A stretch of 64,000 bases of DNA. Origin: Enterobacter asburiae (GTDB lineage Bacteria; Pseudomonadota; Gammaproteobacteria; Enterobacterales; Enterobacteriaceae). The DNA lies in contig JAAQVN010000001.1 in NCBI GenBank assembly GCA_011754535.1, positions 2,294,001 to 2,358,000 of the forward strand, in the 5' to 3' direction. The notes beneath the pieces were generated by a model. That model ran no database searches, had not been told where the DNA came from, and saw nothing but the letters and a program-made list of their open reading frames with translations. Shown in pieces: positions 1 to 9,441 of this stretch; the first letter of the stretch is position 1, and every line of letters starts with the position of its first letter. Position numbers and translations under genes: made by a program.

Positions 1-393
<393 letters not shown>

Positions 394-448
394 CTATAGC
401 AATCATTAAAAAGAGATTTTACCCGGCAGAGCACTGCCCATTAATGCT

Positions 449-3400
449 ATGACAGAACAACAAAAAATCACCTTCCCGATGCTCCTGCAACAGCTTGATT
501 CCCTGATGCTGCGCGATAAACAGCGGTTTTCACGCCGGCTGCACGGCGTGAAGAAGGTTAAAAATCCTGATGCACAACAGGCCATTTACCAGGAGATGGC
601 TAAAGAGATTGAACAGGCGGCAGGGAAGGTTGTGCTGCGCGAAGCCGCACGTCCGGCGATTACCTACCCGGAAAACCTCCCCGTCAGCCAGAAAAAACAG
701 GACATCCTTGAGGCCGTACGCGACCACCAGGTGGTGATTGTCGCGGGTGAAACCGGTTCGGGAAAAACCACCCAGCTGCCGAAAATCTGTATGGAGCTGG
801 GACGCGGTCTAAAAGGGCTGATTGGACATACGCAGCCGCGTCGACTGGCGGCGCGCACCGTGGCGAACCGTATTGCCGAAGAGCTGCAGACGGAGCCGGG
901 CGGCTGCATCGGTTACAAGGTGCGATTCAGCGACCACGTTAGTGATAACACCATGGTCAAGCTGATGACCGACGGTATTCTGCTGGCGGAAATTCAGCAG
1001 GATCGCCTGCTGATGCAGTACGACACCATCATCATTGACGAAGCGCACGAGCGCAGCCTGAACATCGACTTCCTGCTCGGCTACCTGAAAGAGCTGCTGC
1101 CGCGTCGCCCGGATCTGAAAATCATCATCACCTCCGCAACCATCGACCCGGAACGCTTCTCGAAGCATTTCAACAATGCGCCGATTATCGAGGTGTCAGG
1201 ACGCACATATCCGGTTGAAGTGCGCTATCGCCCGATTGTGGAAGAGGCGGATGATACCGAGCGCGACCAGCTGCAGGCCATCTTCGACGCCGTTGACGAG
1301 CTGGGCAACGAAAGCGCGGGCGACATTCTGATCTTCATGAGCGGCGAGCGCGAGATCCGCGATACCGCCGATGCGCTCAGCAAGCGCGACCTGCGCCACA
1401 CGGAGATCCTGCCGCTTTACGCGCGTCTGTCAAACAGCGAGCAGAACCGCGTCTTCCAGCCGCACAGCGGACGCCGTATCGTTCTGGCGACCAACGTGGC
1501 GGAAACCTCGCTCACCGTGCCGGGGATTAAATACGTGATCGACCCGGGCACGGCGCGCATCAGCCGCTACAGCTACCGCACGAAGGTTCAGCGGCTGCCG
1601 ATTGAGCCGGTCTCTCAGGCTTCTGCTAACCAGCGTAAAGGCCGCTGCGGCCGCGTGTCGGAAGGGATCTGTATTCGTCTCTATTCCGAAGATGATTTCC
1701 TGTCACGCCCTGAATTTACCGACCCGGAAATTCTGCGCACCAACCTGGCGTCCGTTATCCTGCAGATGACCGCGCTGGGGCTGGGCGACATCGCGGCGTT
1801 CCCGTTCGTCGAAGCGCCGGACAAGCGCAACATTCAGGACGGCGTACGTCTGCTGGAAGAGCTTGGCGCCATTACCACCGACGAACAGGCGAGCATCTAT
1901 AAGCTGACGCCGCTGGGCCGCCAGCTCAGCCAACTGCCGGTGGATCCGCGTCTGGCCCGTATGGTGCTGGAAGCGCAAAAGCACGGCTGCGTGCGCGAGG
2001 CGATGATCATTACCTCGGCGCTCTCCATCCAGGACCCGCGCGAGCGTCCGATGGACAAACAGCAGGCGTCTGACGAAAAGCATCGTCGCTTCCACGACAA
2101 AGAGTCCGACTTCCTCGCCTTCGTGAACCTGTGGAACTATCTCGGCGAGCAGCAGAAAGCGCTCTCCTCGAACCAGTTCCGCCGCCAGTGCCGCGTGGAT
2201 TTCCTCAACTATCTGCGCGTGCGCGAGTGGCAGGATATCTACACCCAGTTGCGCCAGGTGGTGAAAGAGCTGGGCATTACGGTTAATAGTGAGCCGGCGG
2301 AGTACCGCGAAATTCACATCGCGCTGCTGACCGGCCTGTTGTCGCATATCGGGATGAAAGATGCGGACAAGCAGGAGTACACCGGCGCGCGCAACGCTCG
2401 CTTCTCCATCTTCCCTGGCTCCGGCTTGTTCAAGACACCGCCGAAGTGGACCATGGTTGCCGAGCTGGTAGAAACCAGCCGCCTGTGGGGGCGCATTGCC
2501 GCGCGTATCGATCCGGAATGGGTCGAACCGGTGGCGCAGCACCTGCTGAAACGCTCGTACAGTGAACCGCACTGGGAGCGCGCGCAGGGCGCGGTAATGG
2601 CGACCGAGAAAGTGACCGTTTACGGCCTGCCGGTGGTCGCCGCGCGTAAGGTTAACTACAGCCAAATCGATCCGGCACTCAGCCGCGAGCTGTTTATCCG
2701 CCACGCGCTGGTGGAGGGGGACTGGCAGACGCGTCACGCCTTCTTCCGTGAAAACCTGAAGCTGCGTGCCGAGGTAGAGGAGCTTGAGCACAAGTCCCGC
2801 CGTCGCGATATTCTGGTGGACGATGAGGCGCTGTTTGAGTTTTACGACCAGCGCATCAGCCACGATGTTATCTCCGCCCGCCACTTCGACAGCTGGTGGA
2901 AAAAGGCCAGCAAAGAGACGCCGGACCTGCTCAACTTCGAAAAGAGCATGCTGATTAAAGAGGGGGCGGAGTCGGTCAGCAAGCTCGACTACCCGAACTT
3001 CTGGCATCAGGGAAACCTCAAGCTGCGGCTGACCTATCAGTTTGAACCGGGTGCCGACGCGGATGGCGTGACCGTTCATATTCCGCTGCCGCTGTTAAAC
3101 CAGGTCGATGAGGGCGGCTTTGAGTGGCAAATCCCCGGCCTGCGCCGGGAGCTGGTGATTGCGCTGATCAAATCCCTGCCGAAACCGGTGCGCCGTAACT
3201 TTGTACCTGCGCCAAACTATGCGGAAGCGTTTTTGGGCCGCGTCACGCCGCTGGAGCTGCCGCTGCTGGACGCGCTGGAGCGCGAGTTCCGCCGCATGAC
3301 CGGTACCACCATCGACCGCGAAGACTGGAACTGGGATCAGGTGCCCGATCACCTGAAAATCAGCTTCCGCGTAGTGGACGATAAAAACAAAAAGCTGCTG

Positions 3401-4351
3401 GAAGGGCGTTCGCTGAGCGAGCTGAAAGAGGCGCTGAAGGGGAAAGTTCAGGAGACGCTTTCTGCGGTGGCGGACGACGGTATCGAGCAAAGCGGGCTGC
3501 ACATCTGGAGCTTTGGCCAGCTTCCGGAAAGCTACGAGCAGAAGCGCGGGAACTATAAGGTCAAGGCCTGGCCTGCGCTGGTGGACGAGCGCGACAGCGT
3601 GGCGATCAAACTCTTTGATAATCCGCAGGAACAGCAGCAGATGATGTGGCGCGGGCTGCGCCGCCTGCTGCTGCTGAACATCCCGTCGCCGATCAAGTAT
3701 CTGCACGAGAAGCTGCCGAACAAAGCCAAGCTGGGGCTGTACTTTAACCCGTACGGCAAGGTGCTGGATCTGATTGACGACTGCATCTCCTGCGGCGTGG
3801 ACAAGCTGATCCACGAGGCAGGCGGTCCGGTCTGGACGGAAGAGGGCTTTGCACAGCTTCATGAGAAGGTGCGCGCCGAGCTGAACGACACCGTAGTGGA
3901 GATTGCCAAACAGGTCGAGCAGATCCTCACTACTGTGTTCAATATCAACAAGCGCCTGAAGGGGCGCGTGGATATGACCATGGCGCTGGGGCTCTCGGAC
4001 GTGAAGGCGCAGATGGCGGGGCTGGTGTACCGCGGCTTTGTCACCGGGAATGGCTTCGCACGCCTGGGCGACACCCTGCGTTATCTCCAGGCGATTGAAA
4101 AACGTCTGGAGAAAATGGCCATCGATCCGCACCGCGATCGCGCGCAGATGCTGAAGGTCGAAAGCGTGCAGCAGGCGTGGCAGCAGTGGCTAAACAAGCT
4201 GCCGCCGGCGCGCCGCGACGATGAAGACGTGCAGGCGATCCGCTGGATGATCGAGGAGCTGCGCGTCAGCTTCTTTGCCCAGCAGCTCGGTACGCCGTAT
4301 CCGATTTCGGATAAGCGTATTCTGCAGGCGATGGAGCAGATTTCCGCTTAA
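449..4351 (+). CDS. hrpA: ATP-dependent RNA helicase HrpA (DEAH box)
   Basis: A 1300-residue protein, the usual length of enterobacterial HrpA and near-identical in many blocks to the E. coli protein as I remember it. The Walker A motif GETGSGKTT is at residues 100-108, the DEAH box at 197-200, and the SAT motif near 228, followed by the second RecA domain, the HA2/OB-fold region and the long HrpA-specific C-terminal half. HrpA is a cytosolic DEAH-family 3'-5' helicase, implicated in fimbrial mRNA processing and in splitting stalled or collided ribosomes. The ATG is preceded by only a weak ribosome binding site, but the protein start MTEQQK matches the family. It is divergent from azoR and convergent with the O-methyltransferase gene, with a palindromic repeat between the two stops. 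Confidence 0.98.
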   Translation: MTEQQKITFPMLLQQLDSLMLRDKQRFSRRLHGVKKVKNPDAQQAIYQEMAKEIEQAAGKVVLREAARPAITYPENLPVSQKKQDILEAVRDHQVVIVAGETGSGKTTQLPKICMELGRGLKGLIGHTQPRRLAARTVANRIAEELQTEPGGCIGYKVRFSDHVSDNTMVKLMTDGILLAEIQQDRLLMQYDTIIIDEAHERSLNIDFLLGYLKELLPRRPDLKIIITSATIDPERFSKHFNNAPIIEVSGRTYPVEVRYRPIVEEADDTERDQLQAIFDAVDELGNESAGDILIFMSGEREIRDTADALSKRDLRHTEILPLYARLSNSEQNRVFQPHSGRRIVLATNVAETSLTVPGIKYVIDPGTARISRYSYRTKVQRLPIEPVSQASANQRKGRCGRVSEGICIRLYSEDDFLSRPEFTDPEILRTNLASVILQMTALGLGDIAAFPFVEAPDKRNIQDGVRLLEELGAITTDEQASIYKLTPLGRQLSQLPVDPRLARMVLEAQKHGCVREAMIITSALSIQDPRERPMDKQQASDEKHRRFHDKESDFLAFVNLWNYLGEQQKALSSNQFRRQCRVDFLNYLRVREWQDIYTQLRQVVKELGITVNSEPAEYREIHIALLTGLLSHIGMKDADKQEYTGARNARFSIFPGSGLFKTPPKWTMVAELVETSRLWGRIAARIDPEWVEPVAQHLLKRSYSEPHWERAQGAVMATEKVTVYGLPVVAARKVNYSQIDPALSRELFIRHALVEGDWQTRHAFFRENLKLRAEVEELEHKSRRRDILVDDEALFEFYDQRISHDVISARHFDSWWKKASKETPDLLNFEKSMLIKEGAESVSKLDYPNFWHQGNLKLRLTYQFEPGADADGVTVHIPLPLLNQVDEGGFEWQIPGLRRELVIALIKSLPKPVRRNFVPAPNYAEAFLGRVTPLELPLLDALEREFRRMTGTTIDREDWNWDQVPDHLKISFRVVDDKNKKLLEGRSLSELKEALKGKVQETLSAVADDGIEQSGLHIWSFGQLPESYEQKRGNYKVKAWPALVDERDSVAIKLFDNPQEQQQMMWRGLRRLLLLNIPSPIKYLHEKLPNKAKLGLYFNPYGKVLDLIDDCISCGVDKLIHEAGGPVWTEEGFAQLHEKVRAELNDTVVEIAKQVEQILTTVFNINKRLKGRVDMTMALGLSDVKAQMAGLVYRGFVTGNGFARLGDTLRYLQAIEKRLEKMAIDPHRDRAQMLKVESVQQAWQQWLNKLPPARRDDEDVQAIRWMIEELRVSFFAQQLGTPYPISDKRILQAMEQISA

Positions 4352-4360
4352 GCCCCGGTT

Positions 4361-4403
4361 TTCTCCCTCTCCCTGTGGGAGAGGGGCGGGGTGAGGGCAT
4401 CAG
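4361..4403 (-). repeat. Palindromic 3'-UTR repeat, copy 1
   Basis: Core CCCTCTCCC-tgtg-GGGAGAGGG followed by a GGGGTGAGGG tail. It lies between the convergent hrpA and O-methyltransferase genes, 12 bp past the stop of the latter. Read on the minus strand it forms a strong hairpin directly after that gene. It is nearly identical to the copy at 5095-5137, and looser copies occur at 11895, 43183 and 54085. Confidence 0.75.
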
Positions 4404-4415
4404 GCCGCACAATTT

Positions 4416-5075
4416 TCACCCGTTCACAATTGCCAGCGTAAACCCATCCCAACCCTTAACCCCCACCGTTTGCAGCGCGGTGGCGGTTAAGCGCGGGTTA
4501 TCCCCAATCATCTCGATAAAACGCCGCACGCCCTGCACGCGCGCGTCGTCGCTTTCCCCGTTAATGACTTCGCCGTCGCGCACCACGTTATCGCCAATGA
4601 TTATCGTGCCGGGACGGGAATAGTGCAGCGCCCACTCCAGATAGCCGGGATTGTTGGGCTTATCGGCATCGATAAAAATTAAATCGAACGGGGAAACGTC
4701 ACCGAAATTCTCCAGCGAGTTCAGCGCCGGGCCTTCAATCAGTTCAATGCGATCGTTTAGCCCCGCGAGGTGAATATTCTGGCGGGCAACATTGGCATGC
4801 GTCGGGTCAGCCTCAAGCGTAATCAGCTTTCCATCCGGCGGCAGGGCGCGCGCCATCCAGATTGAGCTATAGGCACCCAGCGTACCGATCTCAAGTATCC
4901 GCCGCGCCTGCGTCATGCGTACGAACAGCGCCAACAACTGCCCCTGATTGGCCGCTACGTCGTGTTCGGGTAGCCCGGCGCGTTTGTTGTTTTCCAGTAC
5001 CTGATGAAGTACGTCATCGTCAGGGATAAGCGAAGAAATCATGTAATTATCTACTGCAGACCATTGTTGTTGCAT
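4416..5075 (-). CDS. O-methyltransferase (class I SAM-dependent, COMT/CCoAMT type)
   Basis: 219 residues with a Rossmann-type SAM fold: motif I LEIGTLGAYS (near residue 63), an acidic LEAD at the end of strand 2, and the metal-associated FIDADK motif typical of the cation-dependent caffeoyl-CoA/catechol O-methyltransferase family. It probably methylates a hydroxyl of a small catechol-like compound, but the substrate cannot be read from sequence. A frame extension reaches 5144, but that part runs through a palindromic repeat. The ATG at 5075 has a good AAGGAGT Shine-Dalgarno 7-8 bases upstream and gives the usual family length. It is followed on its strand by repeat copy 1 and preceded by copy 2, so it is probably transcribed alone. 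Confidence 0.9.
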   Translation of the reverse strand: MQQQWSAVDNYMISSLIPDDDVLHQVLENNKRAGLPEHDVAANQGQLLALFVRMTQARRILEIGTLGAYSSIWMARALPPDGKLITLEADPTHANVARQNIHLAGLNDRIELIEGPALNSLENFGDVSPFDLIFIDADKPNNPGYLEWALHYSRPGTIIIGDNVVRDGEVINGESDDARVQGVRRFIEMIGDNPRLTATALQTVGVKGWDGFTLAIVNG

Positions 5076-5094
5076 AGAGTGACTCCTTGGATTT

Positions 5095-5137
5095 TTCTCC
5101 CTCTCCCTGTGGGAGAGGGTCGGGGTGAGGGCATCAG
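5095..5137 (-). repeat. Palindromic 3'-UTR repeat, copy 2
   Basis: Same 43-bp element as at 4361-4403 with only a few differences. It lies 13 bp past the stop of the outer-membrane factor gene (5151-6530) and before the start of the O-methyltransferase gene, in the same orientation as the other copies. Confidence 0.75.
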
Positions 5138-5150
5138 CGCGCAAGGCGGT

Positions 5151-6530
5151 TCATGCGTTCTTCCAGCCGCCGCCCAGCGCCCTGTACAAATCGATCTGCG
5201 CCAGCAGCAGGTTATTTTTCACCTGCACCACGCTGGTCTGGACCGAGTACAGCGTGCGCTGCGCGTCCAGCACGTCCAGATAAGAGGAGTAGCCGTTGCG
5301 ATAGCGATTCTGGGCTATGCGCAGCGTCTCCTGGGCCACGTCCTGCTGGGCAAGCAGCTCCGTCAGCTGTTCCTGATAGCGCGTAATGGCATCAAGGCTG
5401 TTGTTCACCTCGGCAAACGCGTTACGCACGGTTTTTTCATAGGCGTACAGCGCCTGGTTACGCTGGGACTGGGAAATATCCACCTGCGCGTTCAGCGCCT
5501 GGCGGTTAAGGAGCGGGGCGAGAATACTGCCGCCTGCGCTCCAGAGCTGAAGCGGGTTGTCCAGCAGGCCGGAAAGCGTACGATCCTGAATCGATCCGGT
5601 TGCGGTCAGGTTGATCGACGGCAGCAGGCTGGCGCGTGACGCGGCAAGCGAGGCGTCAGCCGCAACCAGCTGTCGCTCGGCCTGAACGATATCCGGCCTG
5701 CGATTCAGCAGCGTAGAAGGCAGCTGCGACGGCAGCGTGAGCGGCGTCAGCGCCGCAAAGCTTTCGCTGCGAGCCACCGCGCCGGGATTGCTTCCCAGCA
5801 GCAGGCTCAGGGCATTCTCCTGTTGCGCTATCTGATGCCGCAGCACGGGCACCTGCGCCCGCGTTGAGCGAAGCTCGGAATCCGACTGCATCAGCTCCAG
5901 GCGAGAGCTGTAGCCCGTCTCAAGCTGGCGTTTGGCGAGCTTAAACGCCTCCTCGCGCGATTTCAGCGTGGATTCGGTCACGCGCAGCTGTTCGTCAAGC
6001 GAGAGCAGGGTGACGTACCCGGACGCAACGGAAGACGCGACGGTCAAATCCGCGGCGGCGGCGGCCGCTTTTTGCGCCTCCAGCGAGGCTTCGGCGGCAT
6101 TGGACGTGCTGCGGTTGACGCCCCAAATATCAACGTTATAGCTCGCCGTCAGGCTGCCTCTGTACAGTGTGCCGTAGACCGGCAGCCCGGTCGCGGCGGA
6201 TTGCGACCGGGCGTGCGTCCCCGTTACGCCCGCGTCAAGGGACGGAAACAGGCTGCCGTCGGCAGCAAAGACCCGCGCCTGATACTCGTTAATTCGTTCG
6301 CGGGCGATCAGCACGTCGCTGTTGTTCTTAAGCGCCTGATCCACGTAGCGGTTGAGGTTGTTGTCATGAAAATTACGCCACCAGAGCTGCTCCGTCGGGC
6401 TGGCAGGACCGGCGTCAGCACGCCACTGGGCAGGAATTTGCAGCGTCGGCTGCGCCGGTTTGACATCGACGGACTGGCATCCGGCCAGCATGACCGCCAG
6501 CACCAGACCGGCTATCGGGCGAAGAGTCAT
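5151..6530 (-). CDS. Outer-membrane efflux lipoprotein (NodT/OprM family)
   Basis: 459 residues. The start MTLRPIAGLVLAVMLAGCQS is a lipoprotein signal with lipobox LAGC, so the mature protein is probably acylated at Cys18. The rest has the duplicated outer-membrane efflux protein repeat, with long heptad-like helices around 'AQRTLYSVQ' and 'RQLETGYSS' and the family signature NRRPDIVQAERQL. Such proteins form trimeric channels crossing the outer membrane and periplasm for tripartite pumps. It is the last gene of a three-gene operon: its ATG overlaps the TGA of the HlyD-type adaptor by four bases. The exported substrate is not evident. Confidence 0.93.
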   Translation of the reverse strand: MTLRPIAGLVLAVMLAGCQSVDVKPAQPTLQIPAQWRADAGPASPTEQLWWRNFHDNNLNRYVDQALKNNSDVLIARERINEYQARVFAADGSLFPSLDAGVTGTHARSQSAATGLPVYGTLYRGSLTASYNVDIWGVNRSTSNAAEASLEAQKAAAAAADLTVASSVASGYVTLLSLDEQLRVTESTLKSREEAFKLAKRQLETGYSSRLELMQSDSELRSTRAQVPVLRHQIAQQENALSLLLGSNPGAVARSESFAALTPLTLPSQLPSTLLNRRPDIVQAERQLVAADASLAASRASLLPSINLTATGSIQDRTLSGLLDNPLQLWSAGGSILAPLLNRQALNAQVDISQSQRNQALYAYEKTVRNAFAEVNNSLDAITRYQEQLTELLAQQDVAQETLRIAQNRYRNGYSSYLDVLDAQRTLYSVQTSVVQVKNNLLLAQIDLYRALGGGWKNA

Positions 6531-7609
6531 TGCTTCGCCTCCCGCGTATCAATCGTCACCTGTACCGACATACCCGGACGCAGCAGTTTGTACGCGTCTT
6601 CTTCACCCAGCACCTCAATACGCACCGGAATACGCTGGGCGATTTTGACAAAGTTGCCGGTAGCGTTGTCCGGCGTGATGGCGCTGAATTCAACCCCGGT
6701 CGCCGGGGAGATGCTCTCCACGCGGCCCTGATACGCCTTGTTGTTTAAGGCATCGACGGTGAATTTCACTGGCTGGCCGACGCGCAGCTCCGCCAGCTGG
6801 GTCTCTTTGATGTTGGCGATCACCCAGTGCTGAGGCGGCACAAGGGTAGTGAGGTGCGTTCCGGCGGTTACATACGCCCCGAGACGCACGGCAATCTGAC
6901 CGAGCTGGCCGTCGCGCGGGGCGATAATGCGGGTGTTTTGCAGGTCAATCTGCGCCAGCTCCAGCGCCGCTTTGGCGTTTTCAACATCCGCCTCCAGCGC
7001 GCCGCGGTTCACAATCACCGTCTGCAGATCCTGACGCGACATCTCAAGCGTGGCTTTCGCCTGGTCGATGTCGGCGCTGCCCTGGGCGGCGCTGGCCAGC
7101 GCGGCATCACGTTCGCGAATGGAAAGCGATCCGTCTGCCGTCAGATCCTTCACGCGCTTTAGATCCGCCTGGGTTTTCAGGCTCTGGGCGCGGGCATTTT
7201 TCAGCGCGGCGTCATTTTTGGCGATGGTCGCTTCGGCGCTTTTACGCTGCTGCAGGTTGTTATTCAGGGCGGCAATTTTCATCGCCAGCTGTGCCTCGGC
7301 CTGATGGACGCGCTGACGATAGATCCGGTCGTCGATCTGCAACAGCAGGTCACCTTTTTTGACCTGCACAAAGTCCTGAACCTTCACCTCGGTGATATAG
7401 CCGTTAACCTGGGGGCTGATGAACGTCGTCTGGCCGCGCACGTAGGCGTTGTCGGTAAACTGCGCGTGGCGGGTAAACGGCGGCAGCTGCCATGCATAAA
7501 GGATCACCAGTACGCCGACAATACCGATGGCGGCAGCGGTAAAAACGGACACAATGCGCACATTTTTGCGGGTGTTGGCCTGCTCTTTGGCGGCATCCTG
7601 CTGACTCAT
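6527..7609 (-). CDS. HlyD/EmrA-family periplasmic adaptor of a tripartite efflux pump
   Basis: 360 residues with a short cytoplasmic N-terminus and one membrane segment (about residues 19-42, VSVFTAAAIGIVGVLVILYA). It then has a split lipoyl/biotinyl-like domain (FISPQVNGYITEVKVQDFVQ, and APRDGQLGQIAVRLG on the far side), a long coiled-coil hairpin rich in Ala and Lys (about 90-215), and a beta-barrel. This is the EmrA type of membrane-fusion protein, which joins an MFS pump to an outer-membrane channel. It lies 22 bp after the MFS gene and overlaps the outer-membrane gene by four bases, so the three are co-translated. A 17-base palindrome (7621-7637) sits just before its ribosome binding site. 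Confidence 0.93.
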   Translation of the reverse strand: MSQQDAAKEQANTRKNVRIVSVFTAAAIGIVGVLVILYAWQLPPFTRHAQFTDNAYVRGQTTFISPQVNGYITEVKVQDFVQVKKGDLLLQIDDRIYRQRVHQAEAQLAMKIAALNNNLQQRKSAEATIAKNDAALKNARAQSLKTQADLKRVKDLTADGSLSIRERDAALASAAQGSADIDQAKATLEMSRQDLQTVIVNRGALEADVENAKAALELAQIDLQNTRIIAPRDGQLGQIAVRLGAYVTAGTHLTTLVPPQHWVIANIKETQLAELRVGQPVKFTVDALNNKAYQGRVESISPATGVEFSAITPDNATGNFVKIAQRIPVRIEVLGEEDAYKLLRPGMSVQVTIDTREAKQ

Positions 7610-7620
7610 AAATTCTCCAG

Positions 7621-7637
7621 AAATAATTCAATTATTT
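7621..7637. repeat. AT-rich palindrome before the adaptor gene
   Basis: AAATAATT-C-AATTATTT is a perfect inverted repeat around one central base, overlapping the stop codon of the MFS gene and ending 12 bp before the adaptor start. A near copy (15 of 17 bases in the opposite reading) lies at 9301-9317 before the MFS gene. It could be an operator, an mRNA leader element or simply an A/U-rich translation enhancer. Confidence 0.5.
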
Positions 7638-9284
7638 GTTGCCGGTGGCATTCTTCAGCGCCATACGGGCAGTGATGCGCAGGCGCAGCAAGCGCCATAA
7701 AATCCAGACCAGCGTGGCGGCGGCAATGCTCGCCGTCAGAAGATAAGTATCGTTGTAAGCCAGAATGTTTGCCTCAAGGGTGGTCACCGCCTGTAGCTGA
7801 GTAATGGCCTGCGTTCCCAGCAGCGAGCTGTCGCCAATCAGGCTTTTATACATCTGGGTATATAGCTGTATCCGCTCGTTGACCAGCGGGTTGAGCGTGG
7901 TGAGCTGATCCGCCAGCAGGCTGGAGTGGTACTTCTCGCGCCAGGTCTGGAAGGTGCCGAGAATCGCCGACCCCAGCAGGCCGCCGAGGTTCTGGCTCAT
8001 ACCGAACATGACCGAGAAGCTGACCAGGTTACGCGGGTCGGCGATCACCCCGCCAATGGCTGCCAGCATGGCGGGTGCCAGGAAGAAGGCGCTGCCGAAG
8101 CCAAGCAGGAACTGGCTTAGCATCAGCTGATCCGGGCGGGTCAGGTTGTTGGATTGGCTGTCCAGCAGCGAGGCAACAATCATCAGCGCCAGAGAGGTGA
8201 TGATTGGCCACGCAAGTTTCGTCGGCTTGATGGTGAGACAGCTGGTGACGATCCCGCAGACGATCCCGGCGAAAATGGACCACGCCAGGTGGGTCATCTG
8301 CTCGTTCTGTAATCCCACGTACTGCAGCCAGCCGATGACGCCGGTGTTTTGCTCCGCCAGCACGATGCGGATCAGCAGCATAATGAGCCCCAGACGGACG
8401 ATGCTGCCGCTCGACAGCCAGCGGGTGTTCAGGAGCGGGTTGCTGCGGTTATGTTCAAACACGATGGCGGAAACAATGAGCACCAGCGATAGCGCCAGCG
8501 ACCAGCCGATCCACGGCGCCTCGAACCACCATTCAAGGCGGCCTAACGAGAGCACGGCGCAGAGCAGGGCCATACCAGGAGCCAGTAAAAAGAAGGTGAT
8601 GAAGTCTTTCTTCTCAAAGACCTTGCGCCGATCCCCCGGCGGCAGCTTTAAGGCTATCACGCAGGCAAGGGAGATCAGCGCCAGCCCGAGCTCGAAGAAA
8701 TAGAGCCCGCGCCACTCGTCCAGCTGCAGCAGTTCGGTGGAAAACAGACGCGCCAGCGGAATAGCGAGCGACGATCCGGTGATGCCGATGGTGAGCGCCT
8801 TCAGGCGGTGCTTCGCAGGCCAGGCTTGTATTTGATAATAAATCCCCAGCGAGCTGAGCGCCGCGGCCACCATCCCGTGCGCGGCGCGCACCATCAGCGC
8901 CGAGCTGAGATCGTTAACGAACAGGTGGAAAAAGGTGACCAGTACGTACAGCACCAGAAAACCTTCCGTAAAGGCGCGCAGGCCGTACTGCTGGCGGAAT
9001 TTGACCAGCAGCAGGTTGATGGAGATGTTGGTCATCACATAGACCGCGGGTAGCCAGGCGATTTCGGTCGACCAGGCCCCGAAGGTTCCCTGCAGGTTTT
9101 GCAGGTTGGCGGTCACCACCGCATTTCCCAGCGCCCCCGTCAGACATACCAGCAGGCCAACGACGCCGTAGGCGATGCGTTTTGGCGTACTGTGCTCCGG
9201 GGTGGAAGGTGAACCCAGCAGGGCGGGTTTCTCATGTGGCTGCCACTCGCGAGGAGCATAAGGGTCGCGTTCGGGCAGGCGCAT
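7632..9284 (-). CDS. MFS efflux pump, DHA2 (14-TM, EmrB-like) family
   Basis: 550 residues with about 14 hydrophobic segments, the topology of DHA2 drug/H+ antiporters. The N-terminal cytoplasmic part (about 40 residues, Pro-rich) is longer than in EmrB. It is an inner-membrane proton-driven exporter that works with the following adaptor and outer-membrane lipoprotein. It is the first gene of the operon; the ATG is preceded by a TAAGGTAA-type ribosome binding site and an AT-rich palindrome. No regulator gene is adjacent on its strand. The substrate (aromatic acids, drugs, detergents and others are possible in this family) cannot be told from sequence. Confidence 0.92.
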   Translation of the reverse strand: MRLPERDPYAPREWQPHEKPALLGSPSTPEHSTPKRIAYGVVGLLVCLTGALGNAVVTANLQNLQGTFGAWSTEIAWLPAVYVMTNISINLLLVKFRQQYGLRAFTEGFLVLYVLVTFFHLFVNDLSSALMVRAAHGMVAAALSSLGIYYQIQAWPAKHRLKALTIGITGSSLAIPLARLFSTELLQLDEWRGLYFFELGLALISLACVIALKLPPGDRRKVFEKKDFITFFLLAPGMALLCAVLSLGRLEWWFEAPWIGWSLALSLVLIVSAIVFEHNRSNPLLNTRWLSSGSIVRLGLIMLLIRIVLAEQNTGVIGWLQYVGLQNEQMTHLAWSIFAGIVCGIVTSCLTIKPTKLAWPIITSLALMIVASLLDSQSNNLTRPDQLMLSQFLLGFGSAFFLAPAMLAAIGGVIADPRNLVSFSVMFGMSQNLGGLLGSAILGTFQTWREKYHSSLLADQLTTLNPLVNERIQLYTQMYKSLIGDSSLLGTQAITQLQAVTTLEANILAYNDTYLLTASIAAATLVWILWRLLRLRITARMALKNATGNK

Positions 9285-9300
9285 AACGTCATTACCTTAG

Positions 9301-9317
9301 AAATAATTGAATAATTA
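9301..9317. repeat. AT-rich imperfect palindrome upstream of the efflux operon
   Basis: AAATAATTGAATAATTA lies 17 bp before the start of the MFS pump gene. It is a near copy of the palindrome at 7621-7637 before the second gene of the operon. The position suits a leader or operator element. No supporting data beyond the repeat itself. Confidence 0.4.
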
Positions 9318-9406
9318 GCGGGCTGGCGATTCTACGTCTGCCGCAAATGATAATTCAAGTGAATATGATTTACGCATGTTAATCAAATGTAGAAGAAAAA
9401 TTTAAG

Positions 9407-9434
9407 TAAAAAGAGCGGCCCGGGGGACGGGCCG
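9407..9434 (-). terminator. Rho-independent terminator of the MHS transporter gene
   Basis: On the minus strand CGGCCCG-loop-CGGGCCG (plus-strand 9416-9434, loop of five) is followed by CTCTTTTTAC, a classic GC stem with a U run, 8 bp past the stop codon at 9442. Confidence 0.85.
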
Positions 9435-9441
9435 GGAAAGG

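Noticed and set aside
1703..4132. Two long antisense frames inside hrpA (1703-3079 and 3095-4132)
   Set aside because: They lie opposite a highly conserved helicase gene, have unlikely Arg/Gln/His-rich composition and no ribosome binding site.
5076..5144. N-terminal extension of the O-methyltransferase
   Set aside because: It runs through palindromic repeat copy 2 and lacks a ribosome binding site, whereas the ATG at 5075 has a strong one.
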